A DNA stretch of 64,000 bases from TMED88 sp964515335 (GCA_964515335.1 CAZETS010000014.1:18183-82182), one strand, 5' to 3'. Positions 16,336 through 28,016 are shown, numbered from the stretch's first letter. Notes: a model not told the origin generated them from the letters alone. A program made the numbers and translations.

Positions 16336-17133
16336 ATGGCATCGATTCCCCGATTCTCGGCGAAGGATCCCTTGAACGAGATGGCCGCGGCGCTCGATCT
16401 CGCGGGCTGTCTGGTGGTGAGCGACCTGCTCGACGCCAAGACGCGGCGCGCGATCGTCGCCGAGCTGGCTCCCCACATGGAGGCGACGCCGCTCGCAGAG
16501 GACGATCCGACCGACTTCTACCCCGGCCGCACGCGGCGCGTCACGGCTCTCGTCACGCGCTCGGAGTCGGTCGGCGACCTCGTCATCCACCCGACGGCCA
16601 CCGCGCTCTGCGATCGTTTCCTGCTGCCCAACGCCGAGTCCGGCTATCAGCTCCACGTCACCGCGGCGCTCGAGGTGGGGCCCGGTGCGCGGTCACAGGT
16701 GCTGCACCGGGAAGAAGACTCGTTCACCTACTTTCCGCTGCCGCGGCCGAATCTCATCCTCGCCAGCATGTGGGCGATCAGCGACTTCCGGGCCGACAAC
16801 GGAGCGACCCTGCTCGTGCCGGGCAGTCACCGTTGGGATGCCCATCGCGTGGCCACCGACGACGAGGTCGTGCGTGCCGAAATGCCGGCCGGCTCGCTGC
16901 TCTTCTGGCTGGGCGGCACTCTGCACGGCGCCGGGGCCAACACCTCGGACGACTGGCGCTACGGCGTCATCCTCACCTACTCGCTCGGCTGGCTCCGGCA
17001 GGAAGAGAACCAGTACCTCGACGTCCCGATCGACGTCGCCGAGCGCCTGCCGCCAAAGCTGCGGGCCATGATCGGCTACGAGATGCACCGCGCACTCGGC
17101 CTCTTCGATCCACGGGTCGCCCGGCAGCAATGA
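16336..17133 (+). CDS. Phytanoyl-CoA dioxygenase (PhyH) family protein
   Basis: 265 residues from ATG 16336, with AGGAG 7 bases upstream. It has the PhyH-type double-stranded beta-helix: SQVLHREEDSF supplies the first metal His and acidic ligand, DNGATLLVPGSHRW is the family hallmark, and GTLHGAGANTS supplies the distal His. PhyH enzymes are Fe(II)/2-oxoglutarate oxygenases; bacterial members hydroxylate many small molecules, and some are not acyl-CoA enzymes. The HxE variant of the first ligand pair differs from the more usual HxD. The substrate is unknown. The gene seems monocistronic. Confidence 0.85.
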   Translation: MASIPRFSAKDPLNEMAAALDLAGCLVVSDLLDAKTRRAIVAELAPHMEATPLAEDDPTDFYPGRTRRVTALVTRSESVGDLVIHPTATALCDRFLLPNAESGYQLHVTAALEVGPGARSQVLHREEDSFTYFPLPRPNLILASMWAISDFRADNGATLLVPGSHRWDAHRVATDDEVVRAEMPAGSLLFWLGGTLHGAGANTSDDWRYGVILTYSLGWLRQEENQYLDVPIDVAERLPPKLRAMIGYEMHRALGLFDPRVARQQ

Positions 17134-17194
17134 GCTCGCCGCTGCGCTGAGGATCGCGACCGGGCCGCCTCGGGGGCCGGCCGGCGAGAAGAGG

Positions 17195-17391
17195 GACGTG
17201 CCCACGAAATTGGTTCTGGCCCGCGGCTCCCTCGGACCTTCTTTGCCAACCACTGATGCGAACGCCCGGACTCGCTCTGACCCGCGGGCGGGGGCCTCTT
17301 AGGGTTCTCGAGGCCACGAAACGGGCGCTCGGGCGAGGGGAGGTCCCGGGGCCGACTCTCGGGCCGTCGGCACCATTATCGTGGGCACGTC
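17195..17391. repeat. 197-bp intergenic element flanked by inverted 24-base repeats (REP- or MITE-like)
   Basis: The plus strand begins with GACGTGCCCACGA (17195-17207), and the same 13 bases occur inverted at 17379-17391. Similarity extends imperfectly to 24 bases on each side (17195-17218 and 17368-17391). The same 24-base motif recurs at 37472-37495, within a hairpin. The interior has no gene. Repeated intergenic palindromes of this size suggest REP-type sequences or a miniature mobile element; no transposase is in the window. Confidence 0.55.
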
Positions 17392-17406
17392 GGAAGAAGA
17401 ACCGAA

Positions 17407-17622
17407 TCAGCCGGCGTCGCGCAGCAGCAGCAGCCCGCGCTCGATCTCGAAGACCAGCTCGTCGGCCGCGCCGCACGACCGGCCGAAGAGCGTGGCCTCG
17501 AGGGCGGCCCGGTGTTCGCGGTGAACGTCTTCTTCGGCGGGGGGCGGGCCGTCGAATCCGCACCGGGGGTTCGCCTCGACGGGCGGCTGCGGGAAGCTTC
17601 GGGATCGTGCCTGGCTCGACAT
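17407..17622 (-). CDS. Possible small hypothetical protein
   Basis: A 71-residue frame with ATG at 17622. It starts with a Pro/Ser-rich stretch and ends in a plausible amphipathic helix (ADELVFEIERGLLLLRDAG). No convincing ribosome binding site and no recognised motif. It lies next to the inverted-repeat element in a region without other genes. It may be a real short protein or chance; evidence is composition only. Confidence 0.35.
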   Translation of the reverse strand: MSSQARSRSFPQPPVEANPRCGFDGPPPAEEDVHREHRAALEATLFGRSCGAADELVFEIERGLLLLRDAG

Positions 17623-17947
17623 GCGGCTTGCTCGCTCACTTTGGGGTCGTTCGGAGACCGGCGCGGACCGGTCGGATGGAGCGCACCGCCGGACGGGCCG
17701 GTGCGACCATGGATTGATCGCCGAGACACGCCTTTGCCTTGAGTACACTCTAATGAGTCGAGGGAGAAGCCCACCGATTTCGCGACCCTGTCGCACCGCT
17801 CGAGCTGTGCAGAGTCGCAATCCGGCGCGCAGCGCGTGATGCTGCCGAAATAATGGGGCCGGCCGGCCGGGGGACCTTCGGAGATCGCCCCGCGCGACCG
17901 ATCCACCGTTCTCAGCCCGAGCCCGCGATCGGGCCGAGTGGAAATCC
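17623..17947. other. Gene-free region upstream of the KefB-like antiporter
   Basis: About 325 bases without a credible gene. One lower-GC spot at 17738-17754 contains the short inverted repeat GAGT-AC-ACTC (17741-17750) inside TTGAGTACACTCTAA, the kind of dyad bound by dimeric repressors. No regulator is adjacent. It could be part of the promoter of the antiporter gene or of the small minus-strand frame. Otherwise I see nothing. Confidence 0.4.
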
Positions 17948-19927
17948 TTGGACGAATCCGGCCTCCTCTTCGAGCTGATCCTGCTGCTCGCCCTGACGGC
18001 GACGGGCCTCGCGCTGTTCGAGCGCCTGAAGCTGCCGGCGATCGCGGGCTTTCTCGTGGTGGGTGCGATCGCGGGACCGGGCGCTCTCGGGCTGGTCGCG
18101 GACCCCGAGCGGGTGCGCGCCCTCGCCGAGATCGGCGTGATCTTCCTGCTGTTCGAGATCGGCCTCGAGCTGCCCATCGAACGGCTCAAGGACCTGGGCC
18201 GCACGGCGCTGGTCGCCGGCGGCACCCAGGTAGCGATCACGACGGGAGTGGTCGCCGCGGCGGCGACGCTGCTCGGCCTGCCGTCGGCGAGCGCGCTGGT
18301 GCTCGGCGGGCTGGTCGCGATGTCGAGCACGGCGCTGGTGATGCGCATGCTGTCCGACGAGGGACAGATCGACGCGCCGCACGGTCAGCTCGCGGTCTCG
18401 GTGCTGGTCTTCCAGGACCTCGCGATCGTGCCCTTCCTGCTGGCGATTCCGTTCCTGGCCGGCGGGGGCGAAGGCGGTGCGGGCGAGCTGCTGGTTTCGA
18501 TCGCGCGCATGCTCGGCGGACTGGCGCTGGTGCTCTTCGTGCTGCGCTTCGGCGTGCCGCGCCTGCTGAACCGCGTCGCCGAGGCGCGCTCGCCGGATCT
18601 CTTCAGCCTGCTGGCGCTGCTGATCGTGGTCGGCTCGGCGTTCATCGCCGAGGAGTTGGGGCTGACGCTCGCCGTCGGCGCCTTCCTGGCCGGCGTGGCC
18701 GCCACCTCGTCCCCCTACGCCCAGCAGCTCTTCTCCGAGGTCGTGCCGCTGCGCGGCGTGATCCTCGGCATCTTCTTCACCGCGATCGGCATGCTGTTCG
18801 AGCCGCGGGCGCTGGTCGACCACGCCCCGCTCGTGCTCCTTTATCTGCTCACCACGATCGTGCTCAAGACGGGCATCGTGGCGGCCTCGGGGACGCTGCT
18901 CCTGCAGCGCAGCGTGCGCATGGGCGTACTGGCGGGGCTCGTGCTGTCGCAGACCGGCGAGTTCTCCTTCGTGCTCGCCGAAGCGGCGCGGCGCGCGCAG
19001 ATCATCGACGAGCCGCTCTACCAGGTGGTGCTCGCGGGCTCGATCCTGAGCCTGCTGATCACGCCCTTCCTGATGCGCGTCGCGCCCCGGGTCGCGGACG
19101 CGGCGGCGCGATTGGTCGACGGAACGGAGCGGGACGTCGAGGCGGAGGCGGCCGCCCCGGAAGAGGCGCAGCAAGACCGCGTGATCGTGATCGGCTACGG
19201 GCCGGCCGGGCAGACCCTCACGCGTCTGCTTCGCGCGATCGACGTGCCCTACACGGTGATCGACGCGAATGCGCGCGGCGTGCGCGAGGCGCAGCACCAC
19301 GACCCGTGCGTGGTGTTCGGCGACGCGACGCGGCCCACCGTGCTGCGCCGCCTCGGCGTCGACGCGGCGCGGCTGGTGGTCGTCGCCATCTCCGACCCGC
19401 TGGCCACGCGGCGCATCGTGTCGCGGCTACGGCTGATCTCGTCGGAGGTGCCGGTGCTGGCACGCACCCGCTTCGTCGGCGAAGTCGACCTGCTCGAGGC
19501 AGCCGGCGCCTCGACGGTGGTCGCCGAGGAGTTCGAGGGCTCGATCGAGCTGGTCGCACGCTCGCTCGACCTGTTCGGCATCCCTGCCGGCGCCATCGCC
19601 CGCTTCACCGAGGCGCTGCGTGAAGAGGGCTACGGGGCGATCCGCAGCCCGGCGGCACTGCCCATGGACCCATGGCTCGTCGAGCTGCTCGACGAAGTGG
19701 GCACCGAGTGGCTCGAGGTCCCCGACGGCATCCCGGCCGAGACCACGCTGGCCGGCCTCGACGTCCGGGCACGAACCGGCGCGAGCGTGCTCTGCCTCGA
19801 TCGCGACGGCCGGCAGACCACCAACCCCGAGCCGTCGTTCACCCTGCGAGCGGGCGACCGCCTGCTCGTGATGGGCGACGCCGAGAATCTGCTTCGACTC
19901 CAGCGTCTACTCGAAGGCCACGGCTAG
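17948..19927 (+). CDS. KefB-type cation:proton antiporter (CPA2) with RCK domain
   Basis: 659 residues from TTG 17948, which puts the start just before the first membrane helix. Residues of about 5-380 are a twelve- to thirteen-helix CPA2 antiporter domain with GLELPIERL, SSTALVMRML and FQDLAIVPFLL. This is followed by an RCK/TrkA-N Rossmann domain starting VIVIGYGPAGQTLTRLL (about 395) and an RCK-C domain near the end (LDVRARTGASVLCLDRDG). The layout matches KefB/KefC and related K+ efflux systems gated by a nucleotide- or ligand-binding domain. There is no KefG/KefF-type ancillary gene nearby. It resides in the inner membrane. gcvP follows after 49 bases, with no functional link evident. 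Confidence 0.9.
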   Translation: MDESGLLFELILLLALTATGLALFERLKLPAIAGFLVVGAIAGPGALGLVADPERVRALAEIGVIFLLFEIGLELPIERLKDLGRTALVAGGTQVAITTGVVAAAATLLGLPSASALVLGGLVAMSSTALVMRMLSDEGQIDAPHGQLAVSVLVFQDLAIVPFLLAIPFLAGGGEGGAGELLVSIARMLGGLALVLFVLRFGVPRLLNRVAEARSPDLFSLLALLIVVGSAFIAEELGLTLAVGAFLAGVAATSSPYAQQLFSEVVPLRGVILGIFFTAIGMLFEPRALVDHAPLVLLYLLTTIVLKTGIVAASGTLLLQRSVRMGVLAGLVLSQTGEFSFVLAEAARRAQIIDEPLYQVVLAGSILSLLITPFLMRVAPRVADAAARLVDGTERDVEAEAAAPEEAQQDRVIVIGYGPAGQTLTRLLRAIDVPYTVIDANARGVREAQHHDPCVVFGDATRPTVLRRLGVDAARLVVVAISDPLATRRIVSRLRLISSEVPVLARTRFVGEVDLLEAAGASTVVAEEFEGSIELVARSLDLFGIPAGAIARFTEALREEGYGAIRSPAALPMDPWLVELLDEVGTEWLEVPDGIPAETTLAGLDVRARTGASVLCLDRDGRQTTNPEPSFTLRAGDRLLVMGDAENLLRLQRLLEGHG

Positions 19928-19976
19928 GCTTCTCGGCTGCACCGGCGCCGGCGCGAGGCCCGGCCGGCGGCGATCC

Positions 19977-22913
<2,937 letters not shown>

Positions 22914-23013
22914 GCCCGGTCCTGGGGCGGCAGGAAATGGGGGCAACGAAGCGCCCGGCCCTGTTAGAATGGCGGGCGGCGCCCTCCACCCCGGGCGTTC
23001 GCGGAGCCCCCCG

Positions 23014-25296
23014 GTGGACCACTCTCTCGATCCGAACAGCCCGCTGCTCGGCCAGCTTCTCTGGTCGGCCGACCCGGCCACACAGAACACCATCATACTG
23101 GTGCTGGCCGCTGCGGCGCTGGCACTGTTCTTCGTCTATGCACCGCTGATCGTTCGACTCGTCCGCCTGCATCGGCTGGACGGCGCCGTCGGCGAGGCTT
23201 GCGGACCCGAGTGGCGGCCCACCGAGGCCCGCCGCGACGAGGTCGCCCGCGCCTTCGCGGGCTCGCCCGTCGAATCGCAGTGGGACGAGTTCGTCGGCCG
23301 CTGGCGGTCGGCGGAGGCCCTCGGCGAGGGCGAGCGGGCGCCGGTGCGGCTGCTCGACATCTTCGACGAGCGGCCTGTCGTGCCGACCGGAGCGATCAAG
23401 AGCCTGCTGCCCGCGCTCCCGGGTCTCTTCCTGGCGGTCGGCGTGCTCGGCAGCTTCGTCGGCCTCGCAGCGGCGGTGAGCAGCGGGGGCGGCGAGGACG
23501 CCGCGAGCGCGGTCGGCGTGCGCATCGGCCTCGCCCTGCGGTCGGGTCTGTGGGGACTCATCCTCGCGATCACCGCCGCAGTCGGCGGGCGCCTGCTCGA
23601 AGGTCTGTTCGACCGGCTCGCGGAGTCGCTCGATCGCACGGTCGAGCGGGCCTTCGAAGCGATGTCGAGCGGCGAACTGTCGAGCCTTTCGTCACGGGTC
23701 CAGAACAACGCCATGAACCAGCTCGGCGCCGAGCTCAAACGCTTCGCCTCCGACCTGACCGAGCGGGTCGACCGCGGGCTGCAGCGCATCGAGGAGTCCA
23801 CTTCGTCGGCCGCGAGCCTCGTCACCGAGCAGCAGCGCGGCGCGCTGCAGAACGTGGTGCGCGAGCTGAGCCTGCAGGTGCAGACCGGCGTGGAGCAGCA
23901 CCTGACCGCCCTCCACCAGGTGCTCGAGCGCGCGGTCGATCACCAGGGGGCGGTCACCGGCGGCCTCGCCGAGGCCTTCGACCAGATGGCCGAGAACGCG
24001 ACCGTCCACGCGCGGGTCACCCAGACCCTCGAGCAGTCCGCCCAGGCCGTTCAGGAGGCCGCCACGTCGATGAGCGGCACCGCGCACGACCTCTCACCGG
24101 TGCTCGAGCAGCTGCGCGAGACCAGCTCGGCGCTCTCCGAGACGGCCACCACGATGAACACCACGCAGGAAGTCGTGGCGCACGGCGCCGAGGGCATCCG
24201 CAGCTCGATCGATCACGCCACGGCGGCGCTCTCCGAACAGCGCCAGTTCATCGAGACGGGACTCGAGGAGGTCCGCGGCACGATCCAGCTGATGAGCGCG
24301 GGCCTCGGCGAGAACCTCAGCCAGGCGCTGCGCAACGTCGACGAAGCGCTCGAGCACACCGTGGGCCGGCTGCGCGACACCATCGAGGACAGCAACTCCA
24401 CGATCGACCGCCTGGCCTCACCGGTGCGGGCCGCCGAGGGCACCACGCGCGAGATGCAGACGGCCCTCGAGCGGGTGCGCGACGAAGTGCTCGCGCTCGG
24501 CGAGTGGACGAGCCAGGCCGTGCGACCCCTCAAGACCAACCTCGCACAGCTCGAGGACCGCGTCGGCGACATCACCCGCGCCCTCGCCGCGTTCGGCGAC
24601 CAGGCCGCGCACGTCGACAAGACGATGGACGCGCTTCGCGGCGAGATCCACGAGGAGGGCCGCCGCTCGCGCGCCAGCAGCGCCGAGCTGGCGCGGCACC
24701 TGAAGATGGCGGTGGATGCCGCGGCAGCGCTTCGCGCGGGCCCGGCGGACCACACCGCTCAACCCGCGTCGACGCCGAAGCGCGCGCAACCGCTCGGACC
24801 GCGAGAGCCGGCGGCGCCGACGACGACGAGCCCGAGCGCCGCGCCGGGCGAGGCGCTCTCCGCAACCGGCAAGCCGGCAATCGCGCTCGACGACGATCGC
24901 CCGACGGAGCGGCCCCCGGCGCCCGCACCCGCGTCGGCAGCGACGCGCGCGAACGCGCCCGCCCAGCAGGCAGCGCGGCTTCCCGAGGCCGGGCCCGAGA
25001 GCAGGTTCCTCGGCCCCGACCCCTACGCGCGCATCACCAACCCTTCCGATGCCCTCGATCGGCAGCGGCGAATCCTCGAGTCGGGGCGCGCGATGCACGA
25101 TCTCGAGGTCGACGACCGCAGCGGGGTCGACGACGAAGACGACGATCTCTCCCTCTCGGGCCTCCTCAAGCAGCCCACGCGCGACAAGGGCGCCGCTTCG
25201 GACTCGACGACCCGCCCGCAGCGGAGCGTCTCGAACGGAGACTCGAACGAGGACGCGAGTCGCCCCCGCGCCTGGCAGCGGCTCGAGAAGGACTGA
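23014..25296 (+). CDS. ZorA-like MotA/TolQ/ExbB-family membrane protein with long cytoplasmic tail
   Basis: 760 residues from GTG 23014, with GGAG 9 bases upstream. Three membrane helices are visible: about 24-46, 127-155 (LLPALPGLFLAVGVLGSFVGL) and 175-200 (SGLWGLILAITAAVGG). The last two form the MotA/TolQ/ExbB channel signature. A predicted helical, partly coiled-coil tail of about 400 residues (heptad-like, Gln/Glu-rich) follows, then a disordered Ala/Pro/Asp-rich end. Three-helix channel plus long tail is the ZorA arrangement; E. coli ZorA is of similar length. ZorA pentamers around a ZorB dimer form a proton-driven motor that senses phage infection. The gene ends 3 bases before its ZorB-like partner. 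No ZorC/D/E effector is present, so the function may be other than defence. Confidence 0.75.
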   Translation: MDHSLDPNSPLLGQLLWSADPATQNTIILVLAAAALALFFVYAPLIVRLVRLHRLDGAVGEACGPEWRPTEARRDEVARAFAGSPVESQWDEFVGRWRSAEALGEGERAPVRLLDIFDERPVVPTGAIKSLLPALPGLFLAVGVLGSFVGLAAAVSSGGGEDAASAVGVRIGLALRSGLWGLILAITAAVGGRLLEGLFDRLAESLDRTVERAFEAMSSGELSSLSSRVQNNAMNQLGAELKRFASDLTERVDRGLQRIEESTSSAASLVTEQQRGALQNVVRELSLQVQTGVEQHLTALHQVLERAVDHQGAVTGGLAEAFDQMAENATVHARVTQTLEQSAQAVQEAATSMSGTAHDLSPVLEQLRETSSALSETATTMNTTQEVVAHGAEGIRSSIDHATAALSEQRQFIETGLEEVRGTIQLMSAGLGENLSQALRNVDEALEHTVGRLRDTIEDSNSTIDRLASPVRAAEGTTREMQTALERVRDEVLALGEWTSQAVRPLKTNLAQLEDRVGDITRALAAFGDQAAHVDKTMDALRGEIHEEGRRSRASSAELARHLKMAVDAAAALRAGPADHTAQPASTPKRAQPLGPREPAAPTTTSPSAAPGEALSATGKPAIALDDDRPTERPPAPAPASAATRANAPAQQAARLPEAGPESRFLGPDPYARITNPSDALDRQRRILESGRAMHDLEVDDRSGVDDEDDDLSLSGLLKQPTRDKGAASDSTTRPQRSVSNGDSNEDASRPRAWQRLEKD

Positions 25297-25299
25297 GCG

Positions 25300-26064
25300 G
25301 TGGCCCGCCGATCGCTGTCGACCCGGCGTGACGGCAGCTCGGCCGAGGCCTCGTTCTGGGCGCCCCTCGCCGTGCTTCTCGCGGGCGTGCTCTGCGTGAT
25401 GGTCTTCGTGGCGGCGCTGCCACGTGAGCGCGCGGTCGACGACGAATCGCTCCGACGCAGGGCCGAGCTCGAGGCGCGCATCGCCGATCGAGCGAGCTTT
25501 CCGTCGCACTGGCGCGAGACCATCCAGAGCCTCTGCGGCGATCCCGTGCTGCAGGCCGAGGGCATCGCGCCCGACTGCGAGACCGGCACGATCACCTTCG
25601 GCGACGACCTCTTCGACGAATCCCGCGCGGTGGAGCTCACCGAGGAGGGCATCCGCAAGCTCCACTACGCGATCAGCAGCCTGCTGCGCAACCTGCGTCG
25701 CCACGAGGACGTCTGGAATCGCCTCGAGTCGATCGAGCTGCGAGGCCACGCCGACCCGCGCGCAACACGCGACCCCTACGTGACGAACATGCGCGTCTCG
25801 CAGCAGCGGCCGCTGTCGGTCATGCTCTACTTGATTTCCGACTGGGCGCTCTCCGAACGAGATCGACGCGACCTCGAGCGGCTGCTGATCCTATCCGCCG
25901 CGTCGCACGCGCGTCCGCCCGAGTCATGTCCCGAGCGCACGAACGAGTGCTATGCGTTCTGGCGGCGGGTGGAGATCACGCCGCAGCTGCGCGGCGCCGA
26001 CCTCGCCAACGAGGCGGACCGCTTCGCCGACGAGCTCACCCGCCTGGTGCCCGAAGCGTCGTAG
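25300..26064 (+). CDS. ZorB-like MotB/OmpA-family partner of the ZorA-like protein
   Basis: 254 residues from GTG 25300, 3 bases after the upstream stop. A basic N-terminus leads into one membrane helix (residues of about 19-41). The OmpA/MotB-like peptidoglycan-binding domain follows: FGDDLFDESRAVEL, IELRGHADPRATRDPY, NMRVSQQRPLSVMLYL and a terminal FWRRVEITPQL. An insertion with several cysteines lies near residues 205-220. In MotB and ZorB the helix has a conserved proton-carrying Asp, typically in an FW....DL context. Here the aligned segment is FWAPLAVLLAG, with Val25 where Asp is expected. The partner gene and domain order support a ZorB-like role, but proton coupling is doubtful. Confidence 0.75.
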   Translation: MARRSLSTRRDGSSAEASFWAPLAVLLAGVLCVMVFVAALPRERAVDDESLRRRAELEARIADRASFPSHWRETIQSLCGDPVLQAEGIAPDCETGTITFGDDLFDESRAVELTEEGIRKLHYAISSLLRNLRRHEDVWNRLESIELRGHADPRATRDPYVTNMRVSQQRPLSVMLYLISDWALSERDRRDLERLLILSAASHARPPESCPERTNECYAFWRRVEITPQLRGADLANEADRFADELTRLVPEAS

Positions 26065-26106
26065 CCACCCGACACGCCTCCACCGGGGCTGCCGGGGCGG
26101 ACGGCC

Positions 26107-27555
26107 CTACTCGACCGCCCCGCAGAGCTGGTAGTAGCCGACCTCCTCGCGCTCCATCGCGCCCGCGTGCTCGAAGGGCAGACCCTCGGGCAACCCGGCG
26201 AGCGTCTGCTCGGAGATCAGCAGCGTGTCGGGCTCGGCGAGCTTCTGCAGGTGACCGGCCAGGTCGAGCACGGCGCTGTAGGCCACGCCCTGGTCGAGGT
26301 CGACCAGGCAGCGGCCGGTGTGGATGCCGAGACGAAAGCGGAAGGGCGACCGCAAGAGGTTGTCGCTGCGATTGAAGCCCGACAGCCCGTCGAGGATGCG
26401 CGCGCCGGCACGCACCGAGTCGAGGGGCGACTCGAAATAGCACATCAGCTCGTCGCCGTTGCTGTTGAGCACGTGACCGCCGCTCTCCTCGACGATGCCG
26501 CCCACGAAGCTGCGGAAGCGCTCGAAGGACAGCACGATGTGGTCGGCGCGGGTGGTCTCGGCCTTCATACCATACGAGTTGACGACGTCGACGTCGAGGA
26601 AGCTTCCCTCGACGCTGTAGTCCTCCTCGATCCGGCGGTCGAGCTCGAGGCGCTGCTCCATCTGCTGCTTGAGGCTGCGGCGCTCGCGATCCTCGGGTGT
26701 CTCCTCCGCGAAGCGCGCGCCATGCGTGTGCAGCTCGACCCGGAAGATCACCGAGTCGGCGAGCTGGATGGTGTCGCCGTCGCGCACGCGCTCGCTGTCG
26801 AGCACCTCGCAGCCGTTGAGCAGCGTCGGATTCACCTTGCTCAGGTGGACCAACTCGAGCTCGCCGCCTTCGTCCACCAGCTCGGCGTGGCGCCGCGACA
26901 CGCCCATGTCGGCGATCCGCACGTCCGCCTCGTGGGCGCGGCCAAGCACCGTGCGCGTGGACCATATCGGGCATGCGTCGCCGTCCACGAGGGATTGGCC
27001 GCGCTCCACCGTCAAGCGACCGATCTGCGACACCACGGGACGCACCGTGGTCGTCTCTTCGCCGATCGGCGGGACCACGAGATGCTCGGTCGTCTCGCCA
27101 CTGCGCTCTTCGCCGGTCAGCGGCGAGGCCGACTCGCCTCGCGCGTTGGCGGAGAACACCTGCGTGAGGTGGCTGATCGCGATGCCCTCGCGCTCGCGCA
27201 CCTCGATCTCGACCCGGCCGATGCGTATACGGCTACCCGGGCGCAGCGCCTCACCCCGTGCCGGGCGGCCATCGACCAGCGTCGGATTGGTGGCGCCAGC
27301 CAGGTGTTGCAGTGTCCAGGCGCCGTCCCGCTGGCGGATCAGCGCCTGCCTGGACGAAACCGTCGGATCCTTGAGCAGGATGCCGCGGCCGCGCTCACCG
27401 GCCGGCAGCCGGCGGCCGATCATCACCTCGTCGCCGTCTACGGTGAAGACCTCGCCCGCATCGACACCCTCGAGCACGAGCAGCTCGAAGACGGGCGCGA
27501 GCGCGGCGTCATCGCTGCTGCGGCGATGGATCAGGGATCGGAGCCAGCTCGACAT
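26107..27555 (-). CDS. Double FHA domain protein with class III adenylate/guanylate cyclase-like domain
   Basis: 482 residues. FHA domain 1 spans about 24-118 (VMIGRRLPAGERG, DPTVSSRQALI, NPTLVDGR). FHA domain 2 spans about 185-275 (TVLGRAHEADVRIADMGVSRRHAEL, NPTLLNG), given here by its core positions. A charged linker and a cyclase homology domain (about 315-475) follow, with FLDVDVVNSYGMK and NSNGDELMCYF. Both metal-binding aspartates are present in these motifs. FHA domains bind phosphothreonine, so cyclase output may respond to Ser/Thr phosphorylation. The protein is cytoplasmic and has no membrane helix. It converges with the ZorB-like gene, 42 bases apart. Product nucleotide and kinase are unknown. 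Confidence 0.88.
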   Translation of the reverse strand: MSSWLRSLIHRRSSDDAALAPVFELLVLEGVDAGEVFTVDGDEVMIGRRLPAGERGRGILLKDPTVSSRQALIRQRDGAWTLQHLAGATNPTLVDGRPARGEALRPGSRIRIGRVEIEVREREGIAISHLTQVFSANARGESASPLTGEERSGETTEHLVVPPIGEETTTVRPVVSQIGRLTVERGQSLVDGDACPIWSTRTVLGRAHEADVRIADMGVSRRHAELVDEGGELELVHLSKVNPTLLNGCEVLDSERVRDGDTIQLADSVIFRVELHTHGARFAEETPEDRERRSLKQQMEQRLELDRRIEEDYSVEGSFLDVDVVNSYGMKAETTRADHIVLSFERFRSFVGGIVEESGGHVLNSNGDELMCYFESPLDSVRAGARILDGLSGFNRSDNLLRSPFRFRLGIHTGRCLVDLDQGVAYSAVLDLAGHLQKLAEPDTLLISEQTLAGLPEGLPFEHAGAMEREEVGYYQLCGAVE

Positions 27556-27659
27556 GTTCGGAGGGCCTCGCGTGCGGGATCATTCTATCCCACTCCCGCA
27601 GCCCTTCGAATCGTCGGTTCGGCCCCGAGCCTCCGCCCGGGCGGGCGGCGCGACCAGCG

Positions 27660-28016
27660 CTACGCGCGAGACAGCGAACGGGCGACGAGATCGTAGGCGG
27701 CCGTCGAGACCGGAATGCCCGACCTGCGCGCGACGCGGCGCAGCTTGCTCAGCTCGGTGTCGGTCAGCATCACGGCCACGCGGTTGCGCCGCGAGTCGGA
27801 AGAGGGCCCGGTCCCGCTGCCCTTCGGCCGGCCGGCACCCGGGCGGCGCCCGCCCCATGTGCCCTTGGTCGCCTTCTTGGCGCGCGTGCCCTTCGCCTTC
27901 GCCCTGCCCTTCGCCCTCTTCGCGCCCTTCGCACCCTTCGCGCCCTTCGCGCCCTTCGCGCCCTTCGCCCTGGTTGCCCTCTTCGCCCTCGTTGCCTTTG
28001 CGGTGGATCGTGCCAT
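27660..28016 (-). CDS. Small DNA-binding-like protein with histone-H1-like Lys/Ala tail and ribbon-helix-helix-like C-terminus
   Basis: 118 residues from ATG 28016, with GAGG 8 bases upstream. Residues 1-55 are almost only Ala, Lys, Gly, Arg and Thr and contain AKGAKGAKG repeats like the tails of bacterial histone-H1-like proteins. A GRRPGAGRPKGS segment, similar to an AT-hook, follows. The C-terminal 40 residues (RNRVAVMLTDTELSKLRRVARRSG onward) look like a CopG/Arc ribbon-helix-helix fold. The design suggests a chromosome-bound or regulatory DNA-binding protein. No toxin gene is adjacent, so an antitoxin role is not supported. The 5' leader carries a 7-bp tandem repeat. Confidence 0.75.
   Translation of the reverse strand: MARSTAKATRAKRATRAKGAKGAKGAKGAKGAKRAKGRAKAKGTRAKKATKGTWGGRRPGAGRPKGSGTGPSSDSRRNRVAVMLTDTELSKLRRVARRSGIPVSTAAYDLVARSLSRA
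27922..27966. repeat. 9-bp tandem repeat inside the histone-like gene, 5 copies
   Basis: The plus-strand unit GCGCCCTTC is repeated five times with one base change in the second copy. Read on the minus strand it encodes the Gly-Ala-Lys repeats of the basic tail. Being in multiples of three bases, copy-number change would alter the tail length without breaking the frame. Confidence 0.85.

Noticed and set aside
16053..16478. N-terminal extension of the cold-shock protein
   Set aside because: No family similarity, poor composition, and the TTG at 16052 gives the normal 67-residue length with a ribosome binding site.
10875..17150. Very long plus-strand open frame of 2091 codons
   Set aside because: Runs antisense to several well-supported minus-strand genes (MoxR, VWA, cold-shock protein) and has no domain.
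19928..19976. Glycine riboswitch before gcvP
   Set aside because: The gap is only 49 bases, too short for a tandem or single glycine aptamer.
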